In this document: positions 26,849 through 37,283 of the stretch, one piece after another
Layout: every line of letters begins with the position of its first letter
Position numbering within the stretch: position 1 is the first letter of the stretch
Assembly (NCBI GenBank): GCA_035485275.1
Contig: DATHOE010000047.1
Coordinates: forward strand, 1-64,000
DNA: 64,000 nucleotides
From: DAIDJD01 sp035485275
GTDB lineage: Bacteria; Oederibacteriota; JAJYGY01; DAIDJD01
Direction of reading: 5' to 3'
Position numbers and translations under genes: made by a program
Notes under the pieces: generated by a model
What the model was told of the DNA's origin: nothing
What the model saw: only the letters and a program-made list of their open reading frames with translations
Databases searched by the model: none

Positions 26849-27737
26849 GCCGTGTTCCTTTTCCGGGGCGCCGCCGGGGAAGCGTGAGGGAGGCGGGCAG
26901 GGGATGATTGTCGATGAGGCGCGTGCCCCCCAGGAGGCAGGCGCACAGCGCGACGGCCTGCCCTTCCAGGCGCCGGATGGGCAGAAGGGTTTCCGGGTCG
27001 GCCAGTTCCAGGTACTGCGTCTTCAGCCCGTCCACCCGGTCCAGCACGGCCAAACCCGCCCGCCGGAGGCGCTGCGCGGAGCGTTCGCCCCTGGAGGCCA
27101 GGGCAGCCATTTTTTGCAGGGCCCGGCTCAGGGCGGCGGCCTTGAAGCGCGCCTCGGCGTCCAGATGGCGGTTACGGGAGCTCATGGCCAGTCCGTCGCT
27201 TTCGCGCACGGTGGCGCAGCCCACCAGGGCCACGGGGAGCTCCAGATCCGCGCACATGCGCTTGATCACCAGGAACTGCTGGTAGTCCTTCAGCCCGAAG
27301 TAGGCCTTGTCCGGCCGCACCAGGGCGAACAAGCGGGCCACCACGGTCGCCACGCCCTCGAAATGCCCGGGCCGCCAGACCGCCTCCAGCACCGCGTTCA
27401 GGGAGCCGCCGACCTTCACCCTGGTGGCGAATCCGGGCGGATACACGTCCGAAGCGTCGGGGGCATAGACCAGCAGGTCGCCCAGGGGGGCCAGCAGGCG
27501 GCGGTCCGCCTCCACGTCGCGCGGATAGCGCGAAAAATCGTCGCGGGACCCGAACTGGGTGGGGTTGACGAAGATGCTCACCACCACGCGGCCGTTGTCG
27601 CGCTGGGCGCGCCGCACCAGGGACAGGTGCCCCTCGTGCAGGGCCCCCATGGTGGGCACGAAGCCGACGCTTCCCTTGGCTTTCGCCAGGTGCCGGCGCA
27701 GGGCGGCGGAATCGCGGACCAGGAGGGGCAGCTTCAT
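26841..27737 (-). CDS. panC: Pantothenate synthetase
   Basis: 298 residues. ATP-dependent joining of pantoate and beta-alanine. The HIGH-like motif is in VPTMGALHEGHLSLV, the substrate region in FVNPTQFG and YFGLKDYQQFLVIKRM, and the KMSKS-like loop in LAMSSRNRHL. It overlaps panB by four bases. Confidence 0.97.
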   Translation of the reverse strand: MKLPLLVRDSAALRRHLAKAKGSVGFVPTMGALHEGHLSLVRRAQRDNGRVVVSIFVNPTQFGSRDDFSRYPRDVEADRRLLAPLGDLLVYAPDASDVYPPGFATRVKVGGSLNAVLEAVWRPGHFEGVATVVARLFALVRPDKAYFGLKDYQQFLVIKRMCADLELPVALVGCATVRESDGLAMSSRNRHLDAEARFKAAALSRALQKMAALASRGERSAQRLRRAGLAVLDRVDGLKTQYLELADPETLLPIRRLEGQAVALCACLLGGTRLIDNHPLPASLTLPRRRPGKGTRHA

Positions 27738-28504
27738 GGCGCGGGGGTCTCCGCCGCGGCCGGGAAGCTGCCTTTGCGCACCGCGTCGGCGTAGGCCTTC
27801 AGGGCCGCCACCTGGCCGGGAAACTGGGACGCGAAGGCCCGCGCGTGGCGCGGCGCGGGCTGGGGCAGGGCGCCCAGGAGGTCATGCCAGACCTGCACCT
27901 GGCCGTCGCAGGCCGCGCCCGCCCCGATGCCTATGGTGGGGATGCGCAGGGCCTTGGTGAGGCTCTTCGCCAGCGCCGCGGGCACGCCTTCCAGCACCAC
28001 GGCGAAGGCGCCGGCGGCCTGCAGGGCCTTGGCGTCGGCAAGCATGGCCTTGGCCTCCGCCCGGATGCGGCCTTGGATCCTGTATCCCCCCAGGGCGTGC
28101 ACGCTCTGGGGCGTCAGGCCCAGGTGCCCCATCACCGCGATCCCGGCCTCGCGCAGGGCCCGCACGCTGGGGGCGATCCCGGCGCCGCCCTCCAGTTTCA
28201 CCGCCTCGGCGCCGCTCTCCTTGAGGATGCGGCCCGCGTTGAGCAGGGCCTGCGCAGGGCCGGCCTGGTAGCTCATGAAGGGCATGTCGACCACCAGCAG
28301 GGCCCGTTTCAGGCCGCGCTTGACGGCGCGGGCGTGGTGGATCATCTCCTCCACGGTCACCGGCAGGGTGCTCTCGTAGCCCAGCACCACCATGCCCAGG
28401 CTGTCGCCCACCAGGCAAAGGTCTATGCCGGCCTCCTCCAGGGCCAGGGCCCCGGGCCAGTCATAGGCCGTGGCGCAGGTGATGCGCTCGCCCTTCGCCT
28501 TCAT
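27734..28504 (-). CDS. panB: 3-methyl-2-oxobutanoate hydroxymethyltransferase
   Basis: About 256 residues, first committed step of pantothenate synthesis (ketoisovalerate to ketopantoate). The TIM-barrel motifs are YDWPGALALEEAGIDLCLVG DS, VTVEEMIHHARAVKRG, AVKLEGG and VMGHLGLTPQSVHALGGYRIQG, plus IPTIGIGAGAACDGQVQVWHD. The ATG at 28502-28504 is the first strong start; two TTG codons precede it in frame. Confidence 0.96.
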   Translation of the reverse strand: MKAKGERITCATAYDWPGALALEEAGIDLCLVGDSLGMVVLGYESTLPVTVEEMIHHARAVKRGLKRALLVVDMPFMSYQAGPAQALLNAGRILKESGAEAVKLEGGAGIAPSVRALREAGIAVMGHLGLTPQSVHALGGYRIQGRIRAEAKAMLADAKALQAAGAFAVVLEGVPAALAKSLTKALRIPTIGIGAGAACDGQVQVWHDLLGALPQPAPRHARAFASQFPGQVAALKAYADAVRKGSFPAAAETPAP

Positions 28505-28550
28505 GCTCAACAAGGTCGATGTCCGGACTTTCGAGGCCGTGGCAGGCTCC

Positions 28551-29186
28551 CTATTTCTTGGGGGTGTAGTACTGCGTCCCTGTGTGCGTCTGCAGCACGC
28601 GGTCCACCAGGTCGTCCAGGTCCCGGCCGCCGGCGCGCAGATCCAGCTCGTTGGTGTTGACCACCAGCAGCGGGCTGGCGCTGTAGTGGAAGAAAAAGTG
28701 GTTGTAGGCCTGGCCCAGGGCCGCCAGCGCGTCGGCGCTCAGTCCCGGGCCGGTCAGGCCCTGCTGCTGGCGCAGGCGCAGGACCTCCGTCGAGGCCTGC
28801 AGGTAGACCACCAGGTCCGGGACCGGCAGGGCCTCCCGGGCCATCATGCGCAGGAGCTGGTTGTAGAGGCTGATCTCGGCCTCGCCCAGGGTCAGGTGGG
28901 CGAAGATCCGGTCGCGCTCGAACAGGTAGTCCGAGACCGTGCCGCCGCCGAAGAGCTCGCCCTGGGCCAGCTCCTGCTGCTGGCGGAAACGGGTGAGCAG
29001 GCTGAAGACCTGCAGGCTGAAGGCCGCGCCCGCGGGATCCTTCTGGTAGGCATCAAAAAACGGGTTCTTGCGGGCGGGATCCTCGACCAGGCGCCCGGAC
29101 ACGGACGCGGCGAGCACGCGCGCAAGGGCCGTCTTCCCGGCGCCGGGCAGCCCTTCGACGACGATATAGCGCTGGGCCGAAATCAA
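28551..29186 (-). CDS. Deoxynucleoside kinase family protein
   Basis: 211 residues. Phosphorylates deoxynucleosides for salvage in known members. P-loop EGLPGAGKTALA, the LID/ERS-like motif DYLFERDRIFA, and a C-terminal pattern VYLQASTEVLRLR that matches the dNK fold. Substrate preference cannot be told. It starts inside the folK stop (4-base overlap, ATGA) and is followed by panB, so it belongs to the vitamin/lysine gene run. Confidence 0.87.
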   Translation of the reverse strand: MISAQRYIVVEGLPGAGKTALARVLAASVSGRLVEDPARKNPFFDAYQKDPAGAAFSLQVFSLLTRFRQQQELAQGELFGGGTVSDYLFERDRIFAHLTLGEAEISLYNQLLRMMAREALPVPDLVVYLQASTEVLRLRQQQGLTGPGLSADALAALGQAYNHFFFHYSASPLLVVNTNELDLRAGGRDLDDLVDRVLQTHTGTQYYTPKK

Positions 29187-29686
29187 GCGTCAAGCCTCCA
29201 TTCCCCGACACGCGTCACCCCTGCGCCGCCTCCGGGCAGGGCGGCCAGCAGTTCGGCCACCGTGCGTCCGTCGATGGGGTGGCGCCACCCGGGCGCTATC
29301 TCCGCCAGGGGCACCAGGACAAAGGCCCGCCGCGTCATACGCTCGTGGGGCAGGATAAGTTCCGGGCTTTCCACGGCCGCGCCTTCGTAGAGCAGCAGGT
29401 CCAGGTCGAGCGTGCGGGGCCCCCGCCGCACGAGGACCTTCTTGCCGGCTTCCCTTTCGATGGACTGCAGGGCCCGCAGGAGATCCAGGGGCCCCAGCCC
29501 GCTCTCGACCACCGCCGCCAGGTTGAGGAAGGGCGCCTGGTCCAGCACGTCCACGGGCTCGGTCTCATACAGGGACGACAGGGCCAGGAGCCGGAAGGGC
29601 TCCTGCCTCAGGCGCTCCAGGGCCAGTTTCAGGTGGTCCCGCCGCGGCTCGATGTTGCTGCCCAGGCTCAGGGCGGCCCGGGCCAA
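29183..29686 (-). CDS. folK: 6-hydroxymethyl-7,8-dihydropterin pyrophosphokinase
   Basis: 167 residues, pyrophosphoryl transfer in folate synthesis. N-terminal LSLGSNIEPRRDHL, substrate loop SSLYETEPVDVLDQAPFLN and the hallmark GPRTLDLDLLLY are present. The start is a TTG at 29684-29686, immediately after the dapL stop; no better start is available. folP and folB are not in the window. Confidence 0.94.
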   Translation of the reverse strand: MARAALSLGSNIEPRRDHLKLALERLRQEPFRLLALSSLYETEPVDVLDQAPFLNLAAVVESGLGPLDLLRALQSIEREAGKKVLVRRGPRTLDLDLLLYEGAAVESPELILPHERMTRRAFVLVPLAEIAPGWRHPIDGRTVAELLAALPGGGAGVTRVGEWRLDA

Positions 29687-29689
29687 GGC

Positions 29690-30862
29690 TCAGGCCTGCG
29701 CCATGAACGAGGAAAGGCGCTTCACGGCCAGCCTCAGGCGGTCCTCGGGTGCGGTCAGCGTCAGGCGGAAGTATCCCTCCCCTGCGGCCCCGAAGCCGTT
29801 GCCCGGCGTGGCCACGATGCCGGCCTTCTCCAGGAGCAGGCCGCAAAATTCAGCCGAGCTCCGGCCCGCGGGGACCTTGATCCAGACGTAGAAGGCCGCC
29901 CGGCTGGGGAAGACCTCGAAGCCGGCGTCCTTGAGCCCGCCCACCAGGATTTCGCGGCGACGCGCGTACACCGAACGCACGGATTTGGCCAGGCTGTCCG
30001 GCGCCCTCAGGGCCGCGATGCCCATCTCCTGGATGGCCGACACCACGCCGCTGTCGAGGTTGCCCTTGGCCGCGGCCAGGCCGGCCACCAGCTGGGCCTT
30101 GCCCACCGCGAAGCCGACGCGCCAGCCCGTCATGTTGAAGGTCTTCGACAACGAATGGAACTCGATGGCGATGTCGCGGGCGCCCTCGACTTGCAGGACG
30201 CTGGGGGGCTTGGCCTTGCCCTCGTAGACCTCGGAATAGGCCATGTCGTGGGCCAGGATGATGGAGTGCTTGCGGCAGAAGGCCACGGCCTTCCTGAAAA
30301 AGGCCAGGTCGCAGGTGGCCGCGGTGGGGTTGTTGGGGTAGTTCAGCCACATCAGCCGGGCCCGCTTCAGGGCCTTCTTGTCGATGGCGCCGAAGTCCGG
30401 CAGGAACTTGTTCTTGCGCAGCAACGGCATGGCCACCGGGACGGCGCCCACGAAACGGGCTCCGGCCGCGTAGACGGGATAGCCGGGATCCGGGCACAGC
30501 ACCACGTCCCCGGGGTCGACAAAGGCGATGGGAAAATGCCCGATGGCTTCCTTGCTGCCGATGGTCGCCAGCACCTCGCTCGCCGGATCCAGGCTCACCT
30601 TGAAACGCTTCTTGAACCAGTCCGCCACGGCCTGGCGGTAGGCCGGCATGCCCGAACCGAGCGGGTATTGGTGGTAGGCGGCCTTGGCCGCGGCCTTCTG
30701 GAGGGCGCGGATCAGCGGGGGCGGCGTGGGCCGGTCCGGGTCGCCGACGCCGAGGTCCACCAGGTCCACGCCGGCGGCCAGGGCCAGCTTTTTCTTGCGG
30801 TCGATCTCGATGAAAAGGTAGGGCGGCAGCGAGCGCAGGGCCCGTGATCTCTCGAATTCCAA
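29690..30862 (-). CDS. dapL: LL-diaminopimelate aminotransferase (DapL type)
   Basis: About 390 residues. A class I/II PLP aminotransferase that converts tetrahydrodipicolinate directly to LL-diaminopimelate, bypassing the acylated intermediates. The N-terminal LPPYLFIEIDRKKKLAL and VDLGVGDPDRPTPP are typical; the PLP Lys is in SLSKTFNMTGWRVGFA. The TTG at 30860-30862 is chosen because AAGGAG lies six bases upstream; another TTG five codons earlier would bury that site. Clustering with dapA, dapB and dapF supports the DapL role, although a related alanine/glutamate aminotransferase is not excluded by sequence. Confidence 0.88.
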   Translation of the reverse strand: MEFERSRALRSLPPYLFIEIDRKKKLALAAGVDLVDLGVGDPDRPTPPPLIRALQKAAAKAAYHQYPLGSGMPAYRQAVADWFKKRFKVSLDPASEVLATIGSKEAIGHFPIAFVDPGDVVLCPDPGYPVYAAGARFVGAVPVAMPLLRKNKFLPDFGAIDKKALKRARLMWLNYPNNPTAATCDLAFFRKAVAFCRKHSIILAHDMAYSEVYEGKAKPPSVLQVEGARDIAIEFHSLSKTFNMTGWRVGFAVGKAQLVAGLAAAKGNLDSGVVSAIQEMGIAALRAPDSLAKSVRSVYARRREILVGGLKDAGFEVFPSRAAFYVWIKVPAGRSSAEFCGLLLEKAGIVATPGNGFGAAGEGYFRLTLTAPEDRLRLAVKRLSSFMAQA

Positions 30863-30884
30863 TGCAAGCTCCTTCAAAAAGGCT

Positions 30885-31637
30885 TCACAGCACCCGGTTC
30901 GTCAGGGAGCCGATGTTTTGGATGCGGACTTCGACCTCGTCGCCCGCGGCCAGCGGGCCGATGCCCCCCGGCGTGCCCGAAAGGATGACGTCCCCGGGGT
31001 CCAGGGTCATCACGCCGGCCACGAAACGCACCAGCTGCGCGGGCGAGAAAACCAGCTGGCTGGTGCGCGAACTCTGCTTGAGCGCGCCGTTCACGCGGCA
31101 CTCCACGGCCAGGTCCGCCACGTCCAGGCCGCGCACCAGGGCGGGCCCCAGGGGGCAGAAGGTGTCGAAGCCTTTGGCCCGGGTCCATTGGCCATCCTTC
31201 TTCTGCAGGTCCCTGGCCGTGACGTCGTTGGCGCAGGTGTAGCCGAAAATGGCGTCCTCGGTCCCGTCCCCGGGGCCGGTTCTCCTGCCGATGACCAGGG
31301 CCAGCTCGGCCTCGTAGTCTACGCGGGCGCTGGCCTGCGGCCGGCGTATGGGCTTGCCCGGCGCAAGGAGGCTGCTGGCCGGCTTCAGGAAAATGAGCGG
31401 CTCTTCCGGCAGGCCATGGCCCATCTCCAGGGCGTGGTCGCGGTAGTTGAGCCCCACGCACACGATCTTGCCGGGCTCCGCCGGGACCAGGAGCTCCACG
31501 GACGCGGCGTCCACGGACTCATCCCCGGGGCGGGTGTCCACCCAGGGCGCCGCGCCGAGAAGGCCGAGGCGCTGACCCCGCTTGAGACCCCATGCCGGCT
31601 TGCCCTGGCGCAGGAAACGGACGTATTCCTCGGGCAC
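30885..31637 (-). CDS. Fumarylacetoacetate hydrolase family protein
   Basis: 250 residues. The family hydrolyses, decarboxylates or isomerises beta-keto or related acids using a metal bound by two Glu and one Asp: here YEAELALVIG and the downstream CANDVTARDLQ. Core features: VCVGLNYRDHALEMG, the Lys of FLKPASSL, and GDVILSGTPGGIG. The sequence resembles small FAH-fold oxaloacetate decarboxylase/acylpyruvase members. It lies between dapB and dapL with short gaps, so it is co-transcribed with lysine genes, a link that is not part of the known pathway. It starts with GTG after a GAGAGGGA site. Confidence 0.88.
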   Translation of the reverse strand: MPEEYVRFLRQGKPAWGLKRGQRLGLLGAAPWVDTRPGDESVDAASVELLVPAEPGKIVCVGLNYRDHALEMGHGLPEEPLIFLKPASSLLAPGKPIRRPQASARVDYEAELALVIGRRTGPGDGTEDAIFGYTCANDVTARDLQKKDGQWTRAKGFDTFCPLGPALVRGLDVADLAVECRVNGALKQSSRTSQLVFSPAQLVRFVAGVMTLDPGDVILSGTPGGIGPLAAGDEVEVRIQNIGSLTNRVL

Positions 31638-31650
31638 GCTTCCCTCTCGG

Positions 31651-32493
31651 CTAGGCTTTTTCGAAGCCCAGCACCTGGGCCATGGAATACAGCCCCGGCT
31701 TGCGCCCCGGAGCGGCCAGCCAGCGGCCCGCGCGCAGGGCGCCGCGGGCGAAATTCTCGCGGCTGTGGGCCTGGTGCTTGAACTCCAGGCGCTCGCCCCC
31801 GCCGGCGAAGAGCACGGTGTGGTCGCCCACGATGTCGCCCGCGCGCACCGTGTGCAGGCCGATCTCGCGGGGGTCCCGCGCGCCGATGTTCCCGCGCGGC
31901 CGGCCGTAGCGGGCCCAGGACGCCAGGTCGCGGTCCAGGGCCCGCGCCAGGACCTCGGCGGTGGTCATGGCGGTGCCCGAGGGCGAATCCTTTTTGTGGT
32001 GGTGGTGGGCCTCGATGACCTCCACGTCGTAGTCGTCCTTGGTGACGCGGGCGACCATGTCCAGGGCCTTCCACATCAGGTTCATGCCCACGGAATAGTT
32101 GCTGGCCAGGACGATGCGGAGGGTCCTCGCCGAGGCCTTGATCTTCGCGAGCTGGGCCGGTTCGAAGCCGGTGGTGCCGATGACCAGGGCGGGGGGGCGC
32201 GAAACGCGCGACGCGGCGGCCAGCGTGGCCAGGCTGGCTTCCGGGGCCGTGAAATCCACCACCAGGTCCGCGCCGCCGAAGTCCGGGCCCGCGCCCAGCG
32301 CGACGCCCAGGGGCGCCAGGCCCACGGCGCTGCCCAGGTCGCTTCCCAGCGCGGCGTTGCCCGGGCGTTCCCATCCGGCCACGACCCTCATCGCGGGATC
32401 CTGCGCGACCGCGGCGAGCACGGCCCGCCCCATGCGGCCCAGCGAACCGGCCACCGCGAGCTTGAGTTTCACCGACGGGCTAGGCTTGGGCAT
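31651..32493 (-). CDS. dapB: 4-hydroxy-tetrahydrodipicolinate reductase
   Basis: 280 residues. Reduces HTPA to tetrahydrodipicolinate with NAD(P)H. Cofactor loop AVAGSLGRMGRAVL, VVDFTAPEASLATL, VIGTTGF and the signature VIEAHHHHKKDSPSGTA (catalytic His/Lys) are all visible. The C-terminal SRENFARGALRAGRWL matches the family. It follows dapA by seven bases. Confidence 0.97.
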   Translation of the reverse strand: MPKPSPSVKLKLAVAGSLGRMGRAVLAAVAQDPAMRVVAGWERPGNAALGSDLGSAVGLAPLGVALGAGPDFGGADLVVDFTAPEASLATLAAASRVSRPPALVIGTTGFEPAQLAKIKASARTLRIVLASNYSVGMNLMWKALDMVARVTKDDYDVEVIEAHHHHKKDSPSGTAMTTAEVLARALDRDLASWARYGRPRGNIGARDPREIGLHTVRAGDIVGDHTVLFAGGGERLEFKHQAHSRENFARGALRAGRWLAAPGRKPGLYSMAQVLGFEKA

Positions 32494-32500
32494 CCATCCC

Positions 32501-33385
32501 TCAGGGCTTCAAAAGCCCCAGCTCCCGAAGGGCAGCTTGGAGCTTGGCGGCATTGGGCGCTTCCATGGGCGTCAGGGGCAGGCGCAGCTCCGGGGAGGCC
32601 AGGCCCAGGAGGGCCATGGCGGCCTTGACGCCGATGGGGTTGGTCTCCTGGAACAGGGCCCGGAACAGGGGCAGGAGGCGGTAGTGCAGGGCGCGCGCCG
32701 CGACGAAGTCGTTCTTCAGCCCGGCCGCGCTGAGGTCGCTCATCAGGCGGGGGGCGATGTTGGAGCACACCGAAACCACGCCCTTGGCGCCCACGGCCAT
32801 GGCCGCCAGCGTCAGCGCGTCGTCGCCGCTGAACACGCTGACCCGCTCGCCGGCCGCGGCGATGACATCGGACATCTGCGCCAGGCTGCCGGAGGCTTCC
32901 TTGACCGCGGCGATGCCGGGAAGCTGGGCCAGGCGCGCCACGGTCTCCGGCGTGATGTTGACCCCCGAGCGTCCGGGGATGGTGTAGACCATCACCGGCA
33001 GGCCGCCGTCCTCGGCAATGGCCTTGTAGTGCAGGTAGATGCCTTCCTGGGTGGGCTTGTTGTAGTAGGGGCAGACGATGAGGGCCGCGTCCGCTCCGGC
33101 CTTGGCCGCCCAGCGGGTGCGCTCCACGCTCGCGCGCGTGTCGTAGGAGCCGGTGCCGGCGATGACCTGCACCTTGCCCTTGGCCTCCTCGATGCTGACC
33201 TGGATGACCCGGTCCGCTTCGGCGTGGCTCAGGGTGGGGGATTCGCCGGTGGTGCCCACCGGAACGACCGCGGAGACTCCGCCCTCGATCTGGCGGCGCA
33301 CATGGGCCCGCAAGGCGGGCTCATCCACCCGGCCGTCCTTGAAGGGCGTGACCAGGGCGGTGATGGTGCCGGAGAAGCTGTTCAT
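32501..33385 (-). CDS. dapA: 4-hydroxy-tetrahydrodipicolinate synthase
   Basis: 294 residues. Condenses pyruvate and aspartate semialdehyde. Core motifs: VPVGTTGESPTL, PYYNKPTQEGIYLHY, the catalytic Tyr of VMVYTIPGRSG and the Schiff-base Lys of IAAVKEASG. The ATG at 33383-33385 follows a GGAGG that is about twelve bases away, rather distant, but no closer start exists. An upstream in-frame ATG adds 17 unlikely residues. Confidence 0.97.
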   Translation of the reverse strand: MNSFSGTITALVTPFKDGRVDEPALRAHVRRQIEGGVSAVVPVGTTGESPTLSHAEADRVIQVSIEEAKGKVQVIAGTGSYDTRASVERTRWAAKAGADAALIVCPYYNKPTQEGIYLHYKAIAEDGGLPVMVYTIPGRSGVNITPETVARLAQLPGIAAVKEASGSLAQMSDVIAAAGERVSVFSGDDALTLAAMAVGAKGVVSVCSNIAPRLMSDLSAAGLKNDFVAARALHYRLLPLFRALFQETNPIGVKAAMALLGLASPELRLPLTPMEAPNAAKLQAALRELGLLKP

Positions 33386-33437
33386 CGGCGTTTCGTTCCT
33401 CCACAGTTCGGCGGACGGCCACGGCGCCGCCCGCACT

Positions 33438-34262
33438 TCAAAGATACTTGTCCAGGTCGAGGCGTCCTTCGAACGTCACTTCGGCCTGCCCCTTGAGGGT
33501 CACTGAGTCGGCCTCGTCGCCGGCCAGGCTGAAGATGATGGTGAGGGTGTCGCCGCCGCTGGTGGTGACGGCCACCGGCGAGCTGACCAGCCCCAGGCGC
33601 GCCATCACGACGGCGGAGGCCACGGCGCCCGTTCCGCAGGCGAGGGTCTCGCCCTCGACCCCGCGCTCGTAGGTGCGCACCAGCACCGCCCTGGGCCCAA
33701 GGACCTGCACGAAGTTCACGTTGGTCCCCTTGGGCGCGAAGGCCGCGTGGTAACGGAGCTTGGGGCCCAGGCCCGCCACGTCCACGGCCCGGGCGTCGGC
33801 GACCGGAACCACCAGGTGAGGGACGCCCGTATTCAGGGAGTGCCCGCGGATCAGCCTGCCGTCCACGGGCAAATCCAGGTCCAGCTTCAGGGAATGGGGC
33901 TTGGTCATGCGCAACTCGACCAGCCCGTCGGCCAGCACCGCGGCCTCGAAATCGCCGGCCAGGTTCTCGAACTGCATGGTCGCGGGGGCCGCGCCGGTCA
34001 GGGCGGCGAAACGCGCGATGCAGCGCCCGCCGTTGCCGCACATCTCGGCTTCGGAACCGTCGGCGTTGAAGTAGCGCATGCGGAAATGCTTGCGCGGGCT
34101 GGGCTCAAGCAGCAGCACGCCGTCCGCGCCGACCCCGCGCTTGCGGTCGGCCACGCGCGCCGAGAACGCGTTCAGGTCGCCGGAAAGCGCCCCCTGGCGG
34201 TTGTCCAGCACCACGAAGTCGTTGCCCGCACCCGACATCTTATAAAAAGCCTGTTCCCGCAT
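33438..34262 (-). CDS. dapF: Diaminopimelate epimerase
   Basis: 274 residues. Converts LL- to meso-diaminopimelate for peptidoglycan and lysine. Both catalytic cysteines are present, in AEMCGNGGRC and ETLACGTGAVA, together with the N-terminal KMSGAGNDFVVLDN and NTGVPHLVV. It lies between lysA and dapA on one strand. Confidence 0.97.
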   Translation of the reverse strand: MREQAFYKMSGAGNDFVVLDNRQGALSGDLNAFSARVADRKRGVGADGVLLLEPSPRKHFRMRYFNADGSEAEMCGNGGRCIARFAALTGAAPATMQFENLAGDFEAAVLADGLVELRMTKPHSLKLDLDLPVDGRLIRGHSLNTGVPHLVVPVADARAVDVAGLGPKLRYHAAFAPKGTNVNFVQVLGPRAVLVRTYERGVEGETLACGTGAVASAVVMARLGLVSSPVAVTTSGGDTLTIIFSLAGDEADSVTLKGQAEVTFEGRLDLDKYL

Positions 34263-34321
34263 ATACCCTTCCCGTGGCCGACATGGACAGGAGCCGGGCC
34301 CCCTCCAGGAGCCCCTCTAAT

Positions 34322-35605
<1,284 letters not shown>

Positions 35606-35641
35606 GGGTTCCAGGAGCACGGTGGGGTGAAGGAAACATCA

Positions 35642-35650
35642 ATATTAGCA
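35642..35650 (-). promoter_or_regulatory. Extended -10 promoter candidate for the lysA operon
   Basis: Minus strand reads TGCTAATAT, an extended -10 element, placed about 40 bases before the lysA ATG. The -35 region is weak. No lysine riboswitch (L box) is visible in the short leader. Confidence 0.45.
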
Positions 35651-35731
35651 CAAAATAAGACAGCGGCCATGGATTCACAATGGATTTCCAAGGGCTTTCC
35701 CAGACGGCCCCAAAAAGCCCCCCCGGGTGCC

Positions 35732-36349
35732 TCAGGCCTTGAAGCGGTAGGGGGGGATCTGTTTGTGCCTGAAACAGCCCTTCAGGTGGTCGTTGACCAT
35801 GCCGGTGGCCTGCATGTGGGCGTACATGATCATGCTGCCGACGAATTTGAACCCGCGTTTCCTCAGATCCGCGCTCCAGGCGTCACTCCGCGGGCTGGCG
35901 GCGGGAAGGGTCTTGAAACTCAGGTGCCCCGGCCTGGTGCTCTTCCCTCCCACCCAGGACCAGGCGTAGGCGGCGAAACTGCCGAACTCCTTTTGGACCT
36001 CCAGGAAATGGGCGGCGTTGCTGATGGCCGCCGCCACCTTCAGGCGGTTGCGGATGATGCCCGGGTTCTTGAGGAGTTCAGCCGCCTTGGCGGCGTCAAA
36101 GCGCGCCACCCGGCGCGGATCGAAGTCGGCGAATGCCTTGCGGTAGGCCTCGCGCTTGCGCAGCACGGTGATCCAACTGAGCCCGGCCTGGGCGCCTTCC
36201 AGGGTGAGGAACTCGAAGAGGGCGCGTTCGTCCGCGACAGGCACCCCCCATTCCTGGTCATGGTAGGCGACGTACAGGGGATCCTCCCCGCACCATCCGC
36301 AGCGCTTGCGGCCGTCCGCTCCGAGGACCAAGTCAGGCCAATTGGGCAT
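35732..36349 (-). CDS. tag: DNA-3-methyladenine glycosylase I
   Basis: 205 residues. Excises 3-methyladenine in base-excision repair. N-terminal RCGWCGEDPLYVAYHDQEWG with the zinc-ligand Cys and His, ALFEFLTLEGAQAGLSWITVL, and the C-terminal FVGSMIMYAHMQATGMVNDH, all characteristic of Tag. The ATG at 36347-36349 has GGAGGGA directly upstream. It overlaps the end of the CDF transporter gene by 17 bases. Confidence 0.97.
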   Translation of the reverse strand: MPNWPDLVLGADGRKRCGWCGEDPLYVAYHDQEWGVPVADERALFEFLTLEGAQAGLSWITVLRKREAYRKAFADFDPRRVARFDAAKAAELLKNPGIIRNRLKVAAAISNAAHFLEVQKEFGSFAAYAWSWVGGKSTRPGHLSFKTLPAASPRSDAWSADLRKRGFKFVGSMIMYAHMQATGMVNDHLKGCFRHKQIPPYRFKA

Positions 36350-37283
36350 GTTCCCTCCGCTTTTTGGGTCCGCGCCGGGGCGCCGGCTCGACGTGGATCT
36401 GCACCTGGCAGTTTTGGAGCCCGCGGCCGATGGCCCTTTCAATCCGGTCGTTGATGTCGTGGGAGCGCTTCACGGTCAAATCAGGGTCCATCAGAAGGTG
36501 GAATTCGACGAAACGGTTAGAGCCGCTTTTTCGGCAGCGCAAATCGTGGTATCCCCGCACCGGCGCTTTCAGGCCGGAAAGGCGGGCGCGGATCCAGTCC
36601 GATTCCTCCTTGGGCAGCCGTTCGTCGAGCAATTCCCTGCCCGACCGGAAGGCGACGCGACCGCCCATCACGGCGAGGAACAAGGAGAGCGCCAAGGCCG
36701 TGGCCGGGTCGAGCCAAAGCCATGCGCCGGCCGCCCCCCGGCCCTGCGCCGCCCATAAAACCGCCAGGCCGGCCGCGACCGCCCCGCAGACCCAGGCGTC
36801 CGCGCTCCAATGCGCGCCGCTCGCTTCCAGGGCCCGGGAATCCTCCTCCCTGCCGGCCCGCAGAAGGCCCTTCGCGAGGACCAGGCTTATGAGCGTCGAA
36901 AAAAGCGCCGCGCCAAAGGCCCATTTGAGGTCGCCCAGGGGCTGGGGGACCCAAAAGCGCCGGCAGGCCTCCGTGGCCAGGCCACCCGCGGTCAGGACGA
37001 TGAGCAGGGCTTCGCCCGTGGCGGAAAGGTTCTCTATTTTCCCGTGGCCGTAGGGATGGTCCTCGTCCGGCGGCTTGACCGCCTCCCGGGTCGCGAACAG
37101 CACGAGACCTGCGGCAAACGTATCCAGGGCCGAATGGGCCGCCAAGGCCAGGAGCGATAGGGCGCCCGCCCTCAAACCGAAAAAAATCTGAAGCGTGCCG
37201 AGCGCGGCGTTCCCGGACACGGACCACCATGCCATTGAAACGCGGGACCTCGCGCTTTCACGCTTCGCCGTCCCAATAGACAT
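36333..37283 (-). CDS. Cation diffusion facilitator family metal transporter
   Basis: About 316 residues, six membrane segments then a cytoplasmic ferredoxin-like domain (FVEFHLLMDPDLTVKRSHDI). The transport-site residues are His and Asp in AAHSALDTF on TM2 and His and Asp in AHWSADAW on TM5, an HD-HD set often linked with zinc-type specificity. HPYGHGKIENL, after TM2, is the family signature. The family exchanges divalent metal for protons. The ATG at 37281-37283 follows GGAG at six bases. Whether it serves zinc, iron or manganese is unknown. Confidence 0.9.
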   Translation of the reverse strand: MSIGTAKRESARSRVSMAWWSVSGNAALGTLQIFFGLRAGALSLLALAAHSALDTFAAGLVLFATREAVKPPDEDHPYGHGKIENLSATGEALLIVLTAGGLATEACRRFWVPQPLGDLKWAFGAALFSTLISLVLAKGLLRAGREEDSRALEASGAHWSADAWVCGAVAAGLAVLWAAQGRGAAGAWLWLDPATALALSLFLAVMGGRVAFRSGRELLDERLPKEESDWIRARLSGLKAPVRGYHDLRCRKSGSNRFVEFHLLMDPDLTVKRSHDINDRIERAIGRGLQNCQVQIHVEPAPRRGPKKRREHAQLA

